This document shows, in pieces, positions 1 through 10,576 of a stretch of DNA of 64,000 nt (within the stretch, counting starts at the first letter, position 1; the number at the start of each line of letters is the position of its first letter). Below the pieces are notes generated by a model. The model did no database searches, had not been told where the DNA came from, and saw only the letters and a program-made list of their open reading frames with translations. Made by a program: the position numbers and the translations under genes. The DNA comes from Sedimentisphaerales bacterium (GTDB lineage Bacteria > Planctomycetota > Phycisphaerae > Sedimentisphaerales > SM23-30), in the NCBI GenBank assembly GCA_016928435.1, contig JAFGKT010000008.1:16419-80418 (forward strand), in the 5' to 3' direction.

Positions 1-1146
1 ACGGACGAAAATAACGGTTTGACGAATCTGATGGTGCATTTGAGTACTCGAGGCACCGAGGACATGAACGCACAAGAGATCGCTCAGTATTTTGACAGTA
101 TAGGAGGGGCGTTATCGGCAGGCTGCGGAAACAATACGTTTTTCTATACGAGTGAAGTGCTTTCGGGGGATTTCGCGGAGGCGTTTGGAGTTTATAGTGA
201 AGTGATATTGTCGCCGACGTTTCCGGAGAATGAGTTGGAAATGCTGCGCGAACAAATTTTGGCGGGTATAGCGCAGATATCGAACTCATGGGGCGCGGCG
301 GGTGACCGGTACTTTAGAGAGCATTTCTTTACGCGGAGTCCATACCATAGACTGCGGTACGGGACAGCGGAAGCGGTTGGAGCGATAGAACGTGATGACA
401 TATTGGCGTTTCATAGTGAGCATTTGGTGGGGTCGCGGGCGGTGCTGACGATATTCGGTGATATTGATTTGGAGGCTACAGAGGCATTGGTGCGGGATAC
501 GTTCCAGTATATGGCTCGTGGTGAGGCGTTTGATACGCAGCGTTTTGCGGTGGATTTGCCTAACGAGGAGCCGCGATTGTTTGTGTCGGAGACGCCGAAA
601 GAAGGCGCGGTTTTGCATGTTGGATTTCCGGGGATAACGTTGAGTAATGTTGAAGATAGGTACGCGTTGGATGTGATGCAGCAGATAGTGGGCAGCAATA
701 CCGGTTGGCTTCACGAAGAACTGCGGGGGCGGGGTTTGGTGTATTATGCTTGGGGGATTAATTTCGCGGGTTTGGTGCCGGGCTATTTCGCGGTGACTTC
801 GCAGTGCGAAGCGGATCAGGTAAGCCAGGTTATATCGGTGATACAAGAAAATCTGAACCGCGCAGCACGGGGTGAGTTTACCGAAGCGGAAGTTGCACGG
901 GCAAAAAGCCAGTTGGTGAACTCGGAAGTGCTGGATAAGCAGACAAACGCGGACATGGCGACGAGCGCGGCGCTGGATGAACTTTATGGGTTTGGTTACG
1001 ATTGGGGCGAGCATAACGCCGATCGGATAATGGCGGTGACATTGGCGGATGTGCAGCGGGTGGCGAATCAGTATTTGAATTCGGTGCCGGCCACGATAAC
1101 GATATTGACCAGTGATCCGGATGCGCTGCAGGAAGATGTGGAATAA
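1..1146 (+). CDS. M16 family zinc peptidase (insulinase/processing-peptidase-like), 5' truncated by window edge
   Basis: Frame open from base 1 (TDENNGLTNLMVHLSTRGTEDMNAQEIAQYFDSIGG); M16-like pattern incl. C-terminal-half domain; ends TAA 1146. Confidence 0.85.
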   Translation, partial: TDENNGLTNLMVHLSTRGTEDMNAQEIAQYFDSIGGALSAGCGNNTFFYTSEVLSGDFAEAFGVYSEVILSPTFPENELEMLREQILAGIAQISNSWGAAGDRYFREHFFTRSPYHRLRYGTAEAVGAIERDDILAFHSEHLVGSRAVLTIFGDIDLEATEALVRDTFQYMARGEAFDTQRFAVDLPNEEPRLFVSETPKEGAVLHVGFPGITLSNVEDRYALDVMQQIVGSNTGWLHEELRGRGLVYYAWGINFAGLVPGYFAVTSQCEADQVSQVISVIQENLNRAARGEFTEAEVARAKSQLVNSEVLDKQTNADMATSAALDELYGFGYDWGEHNADRIMAVTLADVQRVANQYLNSVPATITILTSDPDALQEDVE

Positions 1147-1232
1147 ATGCGGAATACGAACCACGAATGGGCACTAATATTCGCGAATAGGAATTAGTTT
1201 GCCAAAGGCGGGTTGTTGGAGTTGATGGTTTT

Positions 1233-1970
1233 ATGGTTAGTGGAGGGTTGGCGTTGCGGATTGGGATAACGATGAATTTGCGAGGTGAGGGGACGGGGGA
1301 TGAGCAGGTTTATTTGGATCAGCGTTATGTTGATTATGTGCATGGTGGGGGCGCGACGGTGGTGCCGATTATTGTTAGTCGGGACGCGGAGCGGTTGGGG
1401 GCGGTGCTGGATGCGGTGAGCGGGGTGGTGTTTAGCGGGGGGTATGATTTGGATGCGGCGCTTTGGGGTGAGACGATGCACGAGCAAAGTATTCAGGTGT
1501 CGCGAAAGAGGCAGGAAGGGGAGTTATTGCTTTATGAATTGGTGCGGCGGCGGGGGTTGCCGGTGTTGGGGATATGTTTGGGAATGCAGTTGATGAATGT
1601 GGCTGAGGGTGGGAGTATTCATCAGCATGTGCCGGACTTGGGGCTGGGGGTGGTGCATCAGGTGGAAGGTGAGAAAGTGACGCATGAGATTGAGTTAGCG
1701 GGGAAGCTGCGGGATTGGTTGGGATGTAAGCGGGCAACGGTGAACAGTTATCATCATCAGAGTGTGAATAAGTTAGGTAAGGGATTGAGGGGGGCGGCGT
1801 GGAGCGGGGATGGTTTAGCGGAGGCGATTGAAGGTGAGGGCGATGGTTTCTTATTGGGACTGCAGTGGCATCCGGAACGGGATATGGATGATGAGGTGAG
1901 CAGGGTGATTAGGGCGAGGTTTTTGGCGGCGGCTGCGGAGAGAGAACCACTAATTGGCACTAATCACTAA
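1233..1970 (+). CDS. Class I glutamine amidotransferase-like, gamma-glutamyl-GABA hydrolase family (peptidase C26)
   Basis: GICLGMQLMNVAEGG nucleophile elbow, SGGYDLDAALWGE, GLQWHPE motif. Confidence 0.88.
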   Translation: MVSGGLALRIGITMNLRGEGTGDEQVYLDQRYVDYVHGGGATVVPIIVSRDAERLGAVLDAVSGVVFSGGYDLDAALWGETMHEQSIQVSRKRQEGELLLYELVRRRGLPVLGICLGMQLMNVAEGGSIHQHVPDLGLGVVHQVEGEKVTHEIELAGKLRDWLGCKRATVNSYHHQSVNKLGKGLRGAAWSGDGLAEAIEGEGDGFLLGLQWHPERDMDDEVSRVIRARFLAAAAEREPLIGTNH

Positions 1971-2181
1971 TTTAAGATTAGCTGCCACGCGAAGGTACAG
2001 GGGGCATTAGTCGAGGGGGCAGAGGGTGGTTATATGAGGATAAAGGGGGATATGGTTAAATTGTGATTATAAATGCGAACTTTGCTTGCCTGAGAAGGGT
2101 TTATAAGTTATATTGTAGGCTTATTGTGGCAAGGTGTAGGTTAGTTAAAGTTTGGGGTGTCGGCAGCGATGCTGACTGGTT

Positions 2182-3555
2182 TTGAAGCGGGGGAAGTGGA
2201 TTATTATTCCAAGATATATGAAAGTTAAACGGTATAACAATATGCCTGGAAAGATACATAATTGGATACGGGGGCTGCCTGGTGGGGTGGCGAAGCTGGA
2301 CAAGCAGGTGCGTAAGCTCAACAGCAATTTGAGCAGTGTACATACGACGACGCAGTTGCTGACCGGGCCTATGCAACTGGAGCAGGTTTTGGAAATCGTA
2401 TCGAAGACCATTACTGACGCTTTGGGAGTTGACGCGGCTGCTATTCGTCTGCTGGACGCTGAGCATGGTACGTTGGAGTTGAAGGCGACGTATGGGCTGA
2501 GCGAGGCTTACCGGAACAAGGGGCCTGTCAGCGTAGCGCAGAGTGAATTGAATTTGCGGATACTGAACGGCGAGACGGTTGTGGTTTATGACATGCAGTC
2601 GGATTCTCACTTTCAGAAGTACCATGACCAAGTGGTAGCTGAGGGGCTGGTGAGCAATCTGAGCATACCGCTGCGTTATCACGATAGGGGCATAGGCTTT
2701 TTGCGGCTGTACACGAGACGACCTCGGCGTTTCAGCAAGAATGATATTTCGCTGGCGCAAACAGTGGCGATGCAGTCGGCCGCGGCGATAGAAAACGCGC
2801 GTTTGTACAGCGAAGCGCTGGAAGGCGAACGCATGGCACGGCAGGTGCGCTTGGCGGGGGTGGTGCAAAGGCATCTGATACCTAAGTCGTCTCCGAAGTT
2901 GGAAGGTTACGACTTGGCGGGGCAGTATGTGCCTTGTTACGACGTGGGGGGCGATCTGTATGATTACGTGGTAACAGGTGACGGCAGGTTGGTGTTGATT
3001 ATCGGTGACGTGATGGGCAAGGGTGTGCCGGCGAGTTTGGCGATGGCGTCGGTGCGTTCGAGCATTCGGGCGTTTTCGGAGTTTTTGAAGTCGCCTGAGG
3101 AGATGGTCAAGCGAGTGAACCGGATGTTCTGCCGGGACACGATAGAAGGGGAATTCGCGACGCTTTTTTGCGCGAATTTGGAATTGGCGACCGGTAAAAT
3201 GAGCTATTGCAACGCGGGACACAATTATCCGCTGTTGTTTAGGGGCGATGAGGTTATCGAACTGCGAACGGGCGGAACGATTTTGGGTGTGAACCGAGAG
3301 CTGGAATACGAAGCTGGGGAGATTGAGATGCAGGGCGGGGATTTTCTGCTGCTCTATACGGATGGTTTGGCGGAGGCGGTGAATTTTGAGCGGGAACCGT
3401 TCGGGGTGGAGCGGATAGTGCAGGCGGTGCGGGATTCGCGGCATCTGCCGGCGGAGCAGGCGACGCGGAATATTCTTTGGACGATGCGGAAGTTTACGGG
3501 TCTGACGCGGCGGTTTGACGATACTGCGGTGATCGCGTTGAAGCGAGACGAATAA
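2182..3555 (+). CDS. GAF domain + SpoIIE/RsbU-type PP2C serine phosphatase
   Basis: GAF-like N-terminal part, then GGDLYDYVVTGDGRLVLIIGDVMGKGVPASLAMA and LLLYTDGLAEAVN. Confidence 0.88.
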   Translation: MKRGKWIIIPRYMKVKRYNNMPGKIHNWIRGLPGGVAKLDKQVRKLNSNLSSVHTTTQLLTGPMQLEQVLEIVSKTITDALGVDAAAIRLLDAEHGTLELKATYGLSEAYRNKGPVSVAQSELNLRILNGETVVVYDMQSDSHFQKYHDQVVAEGLVSNLSIPLRYHDRGIGFLRLYTRRPRRFSKNDISLAQTVAMQSAAAIENARLYSEALEGERMARQVRLAGVVQRHLIPKSSPKLEGYDLAGQYVPCYDVGGDLYDYVVTGDGRLVLIIGDVMGKGVPASLAMASVRSSIRAFSEFLKSPEEMVKRVNRMFCRDTIEGEFATLFCANLELATGKMSYCNAGHNYPLLFRGDEVIELRTGGTILGVNRELEYEAGEIEMQGGDFLLLYTDGLAEAVNFEREPFGVERIVQAVRDSRHLPAEQATRNILWTMRKFTGLTRRFDDTAVIALKRDE

Positions 3556-3826
3556 CGTAAACTTTTTTATGACAGACACTAAGGGAGGTCAGGGAGCTTA
3601 GTCGGCAGATTTCGCAGATTTTAGATTTGCCAGAGGCAAGTATTAAGCACAGGGGGACTGGTCGTGAATATAATGGGGGCGATTGGTCGGGGATTTTTTC
3701 ATGACGGGTGGAGTGGTTTGGGGTATATTAATTAGTTTGCTCGGGTTTTGTTGAATTTCCTTGGAGATTCGTGAGTTCACTCGGATTTTGAGTCAAGTTT
3801 TGACATTTGTGATATAGGAGTTAGTT

Positions 3827-5494
3827 ATGCGATCAGATGCAGTCAAGAAGGGTTTTGAGCGGGCGCCGCATAGAGGGTTGTTGAAGGCTTGCGGGATCAA
3901 AGATGAAGATATGGGTAAGCCGTTCATCGCGATTGCCAATAGTTATGTTGATATCATCCCGGGTCATGTGCATCTGAACGAGGTGGGGCAAGAGATGAAG
4001 CGGATTGTGCGCGAGGCTGGGGGCGTGCCTTTTGTGTTCAATACAATTGGAATTTGTGACGGGGTGGCGATGGGGCACACGGGTATGAAGTACTCGTTGG
4101 CCAGCCGGGAGATCATCGCGGATAGTGTAGAGACGATGGTTCGGGCCCATTGTTTTGATGGGATGATCTGCATACCGAACTGTGACAAGATTATACCGGG
4201 TATGGTAATGGCGGCGATGCGGCTTGACATACCGACGATATTTGTGAGCGGCGGGCCGATGATGGCTGGCAAGATGCCTGACGGTAAGACGGTGGATTTG
4301 ATCAGTATTTTTGAAGGGGTGGCGAAATACAACAAAGGTGAAATAAACGACAAGCAGTTGAAGGAACTGGAAGACAATGGTTGTCCGGGTTGCGGAAGCT
4401 GTTCGGGGATGTTTACAGCTAATAGTATGAATTGTTTGTGTGAGGCGGTGGGCTTGGCGCTGCCTGGCAATGGTACGATACCGGCGGTGGATCCACGGCG
4501 TAAGGAGCTGTACAAAGCGGCTGGAAGTAAGATAATGGAGCTGGTGGAAAAGGATATTAAGCCGAGTGATATTGTGACTTTGGATTCGCTGGATAACGCG
4601 CTGGCTTTGGATGTGGCAATGGGCGGTTCGACCAATACGGTGCTGCATACGCTGGCGATCGCGCACGAAGCGGGTATCGCTTATGATTTGGATCGTATAA
4701 ATGGCATCGCGCAAAAGTGCCCGAATATATGTAAGGTTTCGCCCTCTTGCGATTATCACATTGAGGATGTGGACAAGGCTGGAGGTATAAGCGCGATTCT
4801 GCATGAGATTTCACAGATCAAGGGTTTGCTGCATACCGATTGCCTAACGGTAACGGGTAAGACGTTGGGCGAGAATATCGCCGGCGCTGAGAGCAAGGAC
4901 CGTGATTGCATTCGCAGCTTGGATAACGCGTATTCAGCTAAGGGCGGTTTGGCGATACTGAAGGGTAACCTGGCGCCGAACGGCGGGGTGGTAAAGAGCG
5001 CCGGCGTCGCTAAGAGTATGTTGGTGCATTCGGGGCCCGCGGTGATATTCGAGAGCCAGGAAGAAGCCTGCGAAGGGATATTGGCTGGTAAGGTGAAGGC
5101 TGGCGATGTGGTTGTGATTCGCTACGAAGGGCCTCGGGGCGGTCCTGGTATGCAAGAGATGCTTAGTCCGACGAGTTATATTATGGGCGCCGGGCTGGGC
5201 GAGAGCGTGGCGCTGATTACAGATGGTCGTTTCAGCGGCGGTACACGCGGGGCGTGCATTGGGCATATTAGTCCGGAAGCGGCGGCGGGTGGCCCGATCG
5301 GGTTGCTGCGCGACGGTGACATTATCGAGATCGATATACCGAATAATAGTTTGTCGGTGAAGCTGACGGACGCGGAATTGGTGGAGCGCAAAAAGAGTTG
5401 GAAGGCGCCGCAGCCGCGGATCAATTATGGTGCGTTGGGTAAGTACGCTTCGATGGCTTGTTCGGCGGATACCGGCGCGGTGGTTCAATGGTGA
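3827..5494 (+). CDS. ilvD: Dihydroxy-acid dehydratase
   Basis: Full-length IlvD pattern: [58 protein letters not shown]. Confidence 0.96.
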   Translation: MRSDAVKKGFERAPHRGLLKACGIKDEDMGKPFIAIANSYVDIIPGHVHLNEVGQEMKRIVREAGGVPFVFNTIGICDGVAMGHTGMKYSLASREIIADSVETMVRAHCFDGMICIPNCDKIIPGMVMAAMRLDIPTIFVSGGPMMAGKMPDGKTVDLISIFEGVAKYNKGEINDKQLKELEDNGCPGCGSCSGMFTANSMNCLCEAVGLALPGNGTIPAVDPRRKELYKAAGSKIMELVEKDIKPSDIVTLDSLDNALALDVAMGGSTNTVLHTLAIAHEAGIAYDLDRINGIAQKCPNICKVSPSCDYHIEDVDKAGGISAILHEISQIKGLLHTDCLTVTGKTLGENIAGAESKDRDCIRSLDNAYSAKGGLAILKGNLAPNGGVVKSAGVAKSMLVHSGPAVIFESQEEACEGILAGKVKAGDVVVIRYEGPRGGPGMQEMLSPTSYIMGAGLGESVALITDGRFSGGTRGACIGHISPEAAAGGPIGLLRDGDIIEIDIPNNSLSVKLTDAELVERKKSWKAPQPRINYGALGKYASMACSADTGAVVQW

Positions 5495-5540
5495 TCGCAC
5501 TGATAGATTGATCAACGATTGCTGAATAGGAAATGATGTT

Positions 5541-7088
5541 TTGCAGTTAACGGTAATACTGGCTGTGATGCTGGCGATGTTGGTCGGCTATGGTGTGGAC
5601 TTGGATGCGCCGCCGAGCTTGGGTTGGCATCAGGTGGTCAGCGCCTTGGCGGGGGTGCTGTTCATCGCTTGGGCGATGTTTCGCTGGTCGAGTCAGCGGT
5701 TGCTTAAGTATTTGGTTCGGCAGGAAGAGTCTGAAGAAGGCCCGGGGCGGTTGCCCGGCAGGGTGGAGTTGGGGATGCGGGCGTTGAATTTGGCGGCGTT
5801 CGTGATGCTGCTGATTTACGGGGGTTGGGCGGATTGGGTGGTGCGTTATTGCCAACCGAGGCAAGTTGAGATATTGGTGATTAGGGCGGTGATACTGATT
5901 GGGCCTTTTGTGCTTTTGGAATTGTTGCGGTTGTGGTGTTTTTATCCGGTGAATCGTCATATTCGCGAGCATGTGGTTTTTGGTCAGTTGAGCATGGGGC
6001 TGGCGGCTCGGCCGGTCTGGTCGAGGGGGCAATATATGTTGTTCAACGTGCGGCATGGTGTTTTGATTTTGTTGCTGCCGATCTTGTGCATGTTGGCTTT
6101 GCAAGATGTGATATCGGTTTTTGGGCCTTGGCTTTACGGGGCTGTTACGGGGCGGACGGGCGATAGGACTTATGAGGTTGTGTCGAATGTGGCATCGGGC
6201 GGAGCGATAGTGATGGTGTTTGTGTTGGCGCCGTTTATTTTGCGGTTGGTTTGGCAAACGAGGGCGCTGCCGAGCGGGCCTTTGCGGAGGAAGTTGGAGA
6301 GTTTTTGCCGAAGGCTGTCGTTGCGGCATCGTGATATTTTGCTTTGGGATACTTACAGCGCGGTGGGTAACGCGGCGGTAATGGGCGTTTGGGGCAAGGT
6401 GCGGTATGTGCTGCTGAGTGACGCGTTGATCGAGAATATGCCGGACGAGCAGATCGAAGCGGTGTTTGGGCATGAAGCGGGCCATGTGCGTTATTGGCAT
6501 ATTCCGTTTTTGGTGGGATTTGTGGCGGCTTCGAGCTTGTTGGCGGGGGCGGTAATGGAAGGGCTGCTGCAATTGAGGGATCAGCTGGCGGAGCATGTCA
6601 GTTGGGTGGCGGCATGGGGTGATTGGATGTTGATATTGCCGGCGGGGTTGTTGGGAATCGGTTGGCTGCTGCTTTTTGGTTGGGTATCGCGACGGTTCGA
6701 GCGGCAGGCGGATGTGTACGGCGCGATGGCGGCGGGGGCGTTGGCGGAACAGGCTGACAATAATGAGAGCGATGATGAAAGTGAGAAGCCTTTGCGGTTG
6801 GTCGAGACCGACAAGACGTTGAGCCAATATGGCGCGGCAGTGATGGCGGCGGCTTTGCGACGAATCGCGCTGCTGAACGGGGTGGCGATGGAGGCACGGT
6901 CGTGGCGGCACTCGAGTATTAGTTCGCGGATGAAGTTTTTGCAGGGATTGGCGCAAGAGCCGGGAGCGCTGGGGCGGTTTATGCGATTGGTGGTTCGTGT
7001 GAAAGTGGGGATTATTTTGGCGTTGGCGGCGGGGATTGTGGTTTGGGTTTTGATGTATAAGTATGTGCCGGGCGCAGCGGGGGAATAA
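5541..7088 (+). CDS. M48-family membrane zinc metalloprotease (HtpX/Ste24-like)
   Basis: VFGHEAGHVRYWH (HExxH) with multiple TM segments; TTG start. Confidence 0.85.
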   Translation: MQLTVILAVMLAMLVGYGVDLDAPPSLGWHQVVSALAGVLFIAWAMFRWSSQRLLKYLVRQEESEEGPGRLPGRVELGMRALNLAAFVMLLIYGGWADWVVRYCQPRQVEILVIRAVILIGPFVLLELLRLWCFYPVNRHIREHVVFGQLSMGLAARPVWSRGQYMLFNVRHGVLILLLPILCMLALQDVISVFGPWLYGAVTGRTGDRTYEVVSNVASGGAIVMVFVLAPFILRLVWQTRALPSGPLRRKLESFCRRLSLRHRDILLWDTYSAVGNAAVMGVWGKVRYVLLSDALIENMPDEQIEAVFGHEAGHVRYWHIPFLVGFVAASSLLAGAVMEGLLQLRDQLAEHVSWVAAWGDWMLILPAGLLGIGWLLLFGWVSRRFERQADVYGAMAAGALAEQADNNESDDESEKPLRLVETDKTLSQYGAAVMAAALRRIALLNGVAMEARSWRHSSISSRMKFLQGLAQEPGALGRFMRLVVRVKVGIILALAAGIVVWVLMYKYVPGAAGE

Positions 7089-7119
7089 GGCGACGACGGC
7101 GATACGATATAGGTGGATT

Positions 7120-7533
7120 ATGCGAGTTATTTGTCACGGAATAGATTTGGTGGACTGCAAGCGGATCGCGGAACTCAAAGAGCGACACGGCGCGCGGTTT
7201 ATCGATAGAGTTTATACTCCGGCGGAGCAGGCGTACAGCAGGAAACATCGATACGAGATCGAACGGCTCAGCGGACGGTTCGCGGTGAAAGAAGCAGTGA
7301 TGAAGATGATCGGTACCGGTTGGCAGAATGGTGTTAGCTGGACGGATATCGAGACGCGTAACGACCCGTTGGGTAAACCGGTGGTGGAGCTACGCGGGGT
7401 GATCGCGGAGCTGGCGGCAGAGATGGGGATTAAACAGATTAGCGTGAGTATTACACATACGAGTGATCTGGCGGTGGCGTCGGCGATTGCATTGGGAGAG
7501 GATAACGGCGGCGAATCGCCGCGGATAGATTGA
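7120..7533 (+). CDS. acpS: Holo-[acyl-carrier-protein] synthase
   Basis: ICHGIDLVDCKRI...YTPAEQAYS...RFAVKEAVMKMIGTG; internal ATG 7120 preferred over 7063. Confidence 0.92.
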   Translation: MRVICHGIDLVDCKRIAELKERHGARFIDRVYTPAEQAYSRKHRYEIERLSGRFAVKEAVMKMIGTGWQNGVSWTDIETRNDPLGKPVVELRGVIAELAAEMGIKQISVSITHTSDLAVASAIALGEDNGGESPRID

Positions 7534-7710
7534 CCAACGGTGGTTGGTTGGAGAAAGACGCTTCCGTTGGGCGCTGCGGCAAGAAAGCATAAGAGTTAAG
7601 ATAGTTTTGATGACGGTGGCGAATCGCCGCGGATAGATTGACCAACGGTGGTTGGTTCGAGAAAGAAGTTCCAGTTGGTCACTACCGCAAGGAATTAGAA
7701 GATATATTTG

Positions 7711-9525
7711 ATGACGAGCAGTGATAGACATTATGATGTGATTGTGGTGGGGGGCGGACACGCTGGTGTGGAAGCGGCGAACGCGGCGGCGCGGATGGGG
7801 GCGACTACGGCGTTGGTTACGATGCAGGGTGATAATATCGCGCAGATGAGCTGCAACCCGGCGATAGGGGGGTTGGCTAAAGGACAGATCGCGCGGGAAG
7901 TTGACGCGATGGGGGGGCTGATGGGGTTAGCGACGGATTTGGCGGGGATTCAGTTTCGGATGCTGAACCGGTCGAAGGGCCCGGCGGTTTGGGCGCCGCG
8001 GGCACAAGCGGATCAGGATGACTATAGTCGGCAGATGACGCGGTTGCTAAAGGCGGTGGCGAACTTGGATATTGTGGTGGGGACGGTTGATGGGTTGAAG
8101 ATCGCTGATGGAGCGGTGCAAGGAGTGGTTTTGCAGGATGGCGGAGTGTTGGCGGCTTCGGCGGTGGTACTGACGGTGGGTACGTTTTTGCGGGGAATGA
8201 TGCACACAGGCGAGAAGCAGTGGGCCGGCGGTCGCTATGGGGAAGCTGCGGCCGAGGAGCTGTCTTGCGGGTTGAGCGAGGCGGGGTTGAGACTGGAGCG
8301 ATTGAAGACCGGTACGCCTGCGCGGATCGATGCGAATACTATAGATTATAGCGGGTTGGGTGAACAACCGGGAGATGACGATCCAAGGCCTTTCAGTTTC
8401 ATGAATGACCGGATTACACAGTCACAGGTTAGCTGTTGGGTGACATATACGAATAGTCGGACGCATGAGATTATACGGTCGGCGTTGGATCGGGCGCCGT
8501 TATATACTGGGCAAATCAAGTCGATTGGGCCTCGCTATTGTCCGAGTATCGAGACAAAGATAATACGTTTTGCTGATAAGGATCGGCACCAGATTTTTTT
8601 GGAACCGCAGGGGCGGGATACGAATTGGATTTATTGCAATGGGATTAGCACTTCGTTGCCTTGCGATGTGCAAGAAGCGATGATTCATTCGATCGAGGGT
8701 TTGGAGCAGGCGAAGATTCTGCGGTACGGGTACGCGATCGAGTATGATTATATACCGCCGGACCAGATTTACGCGACGTTGGAGACGAAAAAGGTGGCGG
8801 GGCTTTTTCTGGCGGGGCAGATTAACGGTACGAGCGGCTATGAAGAAGCGGCCGGTCAGGGTTTGCTGGCGGGAGTGAACGCGGCAAGGCGGGTGGCGGG
8901 ACAAGAGCCCGTCATGCTTAGGCGGGACGAAGCGTACATTGGAGTAATGATAGACGATTTGATTACCAAAGGTGTGGATGAGCCGTATCGTATGTTTACG
9001 TCGCGGGCAGAATATCGGCTTTTGCTGCGGAGTGACAACGCGGACGGGCGCTTGACCGCGAAGGCGCACGATTGGGGAGTGACGACGGCGGAGCGTTGGG
9101 AGCGGTTCCAGAAAAAAGAGCAACAGAAGCAGGAGCTTGCGGAGGAGTTGGAGGCGAGGCAGATCGATGGTAAGCCTTTGGTGCAGTTGCTGCGTCAGCA
9201 AGGACGGGGTGTGGATTGGCTGATGGAGCAAGTAAGTGATTTGGTGGAGCGGGGGTATATGGCGGACGCCTGGGAGACGGTGGTTAACGATTTGCGTTAT
9301 GAGGGGTATGTTCAGAAGCAGCAGCGTTTGGTTGAGCGGTTCGCCAAGGCTGAGCGTGTGAAGCTGCCTGCGGATTTGGACTATAGGCAGATACCGCAGT
9401 TGCGTTGTGAGGCGCAGGAGAAGTTGGAGGCGGTTCGGCCGATAACCTTGGGGCAGGCGGCGCGAATCAGCGGAATTAATCCAGCGGATATTACGGTGTT
9501 GATGGTGCATCTGAGGCGGAAGTAG
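7711..9525 (+). CDS. mnmG: tRNA uridine-5-carboxymethylaminomethyl(34) synthesis enzyme MnmG (GidA)
   Basis: YDVIVVGGGHAGVEAANAAARMGA, CNPAIGGLAKGQIAREVDAMGG, FTSRAEYRLLLRSDNAD. Confidence 0.96.
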   Translation: MTSSDRHYDVIVVGGGHAGVEAANAAARMGATTALVTMQGDNIAQMSCNPAIGGLAKGQIAREVDAMGGLMGLATDLAGIQFRMLNRSKGPAVWAPRAQADQDDYSRQMTRLLKAVANLDIVVGTVDGLKIADGAVQGVVLQDGGVLAASAVVLTVGTFLRGMMHTGEKQWAGGRYGEAAAEELSCGLSEAGLRLERLKTGTPARIDANTIDYSGLGEQPGDDDPRPFSFMNDRITQSQVSCWVTYTNSRTHEIIRSALDRAPLYTGQIKSIGPRYCPSIETKIIRFADKDRHQIFLEPQGRDTNWIYCNGISTSLPCDVQEAMIHSIEGLEQAKILRYGYAIEYDYIPPDQIYATLETKKVAGLFLAGQINGTSGYEEAAGQGLLAGVNAARRVAGQEPVMLRRDEAYIGVMIDDLITKGVDEPYRMFTSRAEYRLLLRSDNADGRLTAKAHDWGVTTAERWERFQKKEQQKQELAEELEARQIDGKPLVQLLRQQGRGVDWLMEQVSDLVERGYMADAWETVVNDLRYEGYVQKQQRLVERFAKAERVKLPADLDYRQIPQLRCEAQEKLEAVRPITLGQAARISGINPADITVLMVHLRRK

Positions 9526-9798
9526 GGGCGGGCGTGCTGTATTAATCGGGGATGCGGGAGGAAAATAGGGTTGGTTGGGGCCACAATAATGTAGTATTTG
9601 TGCATCCAGAAGATTGGCATTGGGGCAAAAAGAGGGCTTGAGGGGTGACGGGGGATTATTGGGCGTGTATTGGGGGTTTTTGAGGGAGTATTGTAGTTGT
9701 TGGATGTAATCTTCGGGTTGTTCGGCACAACCGCTACATTTGGCATAACCGCTCTTAAGCATTTTATAACAGTATTTTATGTGATTCTTGAATTTAAG

Positions 9799-9827
9799 TT
9801 GACAAAATGCGGTGTCGATAGTTAAAC
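9799..9827 (+). promoter_or_regulatory. Possible sigma70-type promoter TTGACA-N17-TTAAAC
   Basis: TTGACA at 9799, 17-bp spacer, TTAAAC; about 95 nt upstream of the HTH-REC gene. Confidence 0.4.
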
Positions 9828-9921
9828 TAGGCATTATGGGCAAGGTACAGAGTTGTGCTTTGGCTCAGGTCAAGCTTAGAAGCGAGCAAGCCAATAACAT
9901 ATAAAGCTGGAGAATTTTATT

Positions 9922-10485
9922 ATGAAAAGCGTTTATTCCACGGGTGAGGCGGCGGCCATCTGCAAAGTTAGTCAGCAAACGATCATTCGTTGTTTTGACG
10001 CTGGTAAGCTACAGGGGTTTCGGGTGCCGGGCTCGCGTTTTCGCCGGATACCGCGTGAAAGTCTTATCAAGTTTATGAAGGAAAACGACATACCATTGGA
10101 TCTGCTGGATTCGGGTAGGCGTAAAGTGTTGGTTGTGGATGACGATCCGGAAATTGTGGAATTGATGGTTGATGTTTTGGAGCGTGACGGTCGTTTTGAC
10201 GTTCGCACGGCGGGCAGCGGTTACGACGCTGGTGTGATGACGCAGGAGTTTCAGCCTGACATTATTATTTTGGATTACATGCTGCCGGACGTTAACGGCA
10301 ACGTTGTATGCAAGACGATTCGGCAGAACCCGGCGTTTGAGCACATGAAGATAATCATCGTATCGGGCGTAGTGAACCCCGATGAAGTATCGCAGCTTAT
10401 AGAGGCAGGCGCAGATGAGTTTTTGCAAAAGCCCTTCAGTATCGATGAGCTGGTGAGTAAAATGACGTCGCTTTTGGCACTTTGA
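9922..10485 (+). CDS. Response regulator with N-terminal excisionase/MerR-like HTH and C-terminal REC domain
   Basis: YSTGEAAAICKVSQQTIIRCFDAGKLQGFRVPGSRFRRIPRESL followed by KVLVVDDDPEIVELMVDVL...IIILDYMLPDVNG...IIIVSG...KPFSIDEL. Confidence 0.9.
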   Translation: MKSVYSTGEAAAICKVSQQTIIRCFDAGKLQGFRVPGSRFRRIPRESLIKFMKENDIPLDLLDSGRRKVLVVDDDPEIVELMVDVLERDGRFDVRTAGSGYDAGVMTQEFQPDIIILDYMLPDVNGNVVCKTIRQNPAFEHMKIIIVSGVVNPDEVSQLIEAGADEFLQKPFSIDELVSKMTSLLAL

Positions 10486-10576
10486 TTTTAGTTACTGAGA
10501 GAGCGGATTGTGCTGTGGTCGCGCAAGGGTGAGGGATCCGGGCGCACGAAATATATTTTGATATGCGAGTATAACC

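Noticed and set aside
2101-3579. 492-aa minus-strand ORF
   Set aside because: Shadow ORF opposite the SpoIIE phosphatase; Arg/His/Gln-rich low-information sequence caused by strong strand composition bias.
5547-6956. 469-aa minus-strand ORF
   Set aside because: Antisense to the M48 protease; same His/Arg/Gln/Pro-rich artefact composition.
8500-9843. 447-aa minus-strand ORF
   Set aside because: Antisense to mnmG with no recognisable domain.
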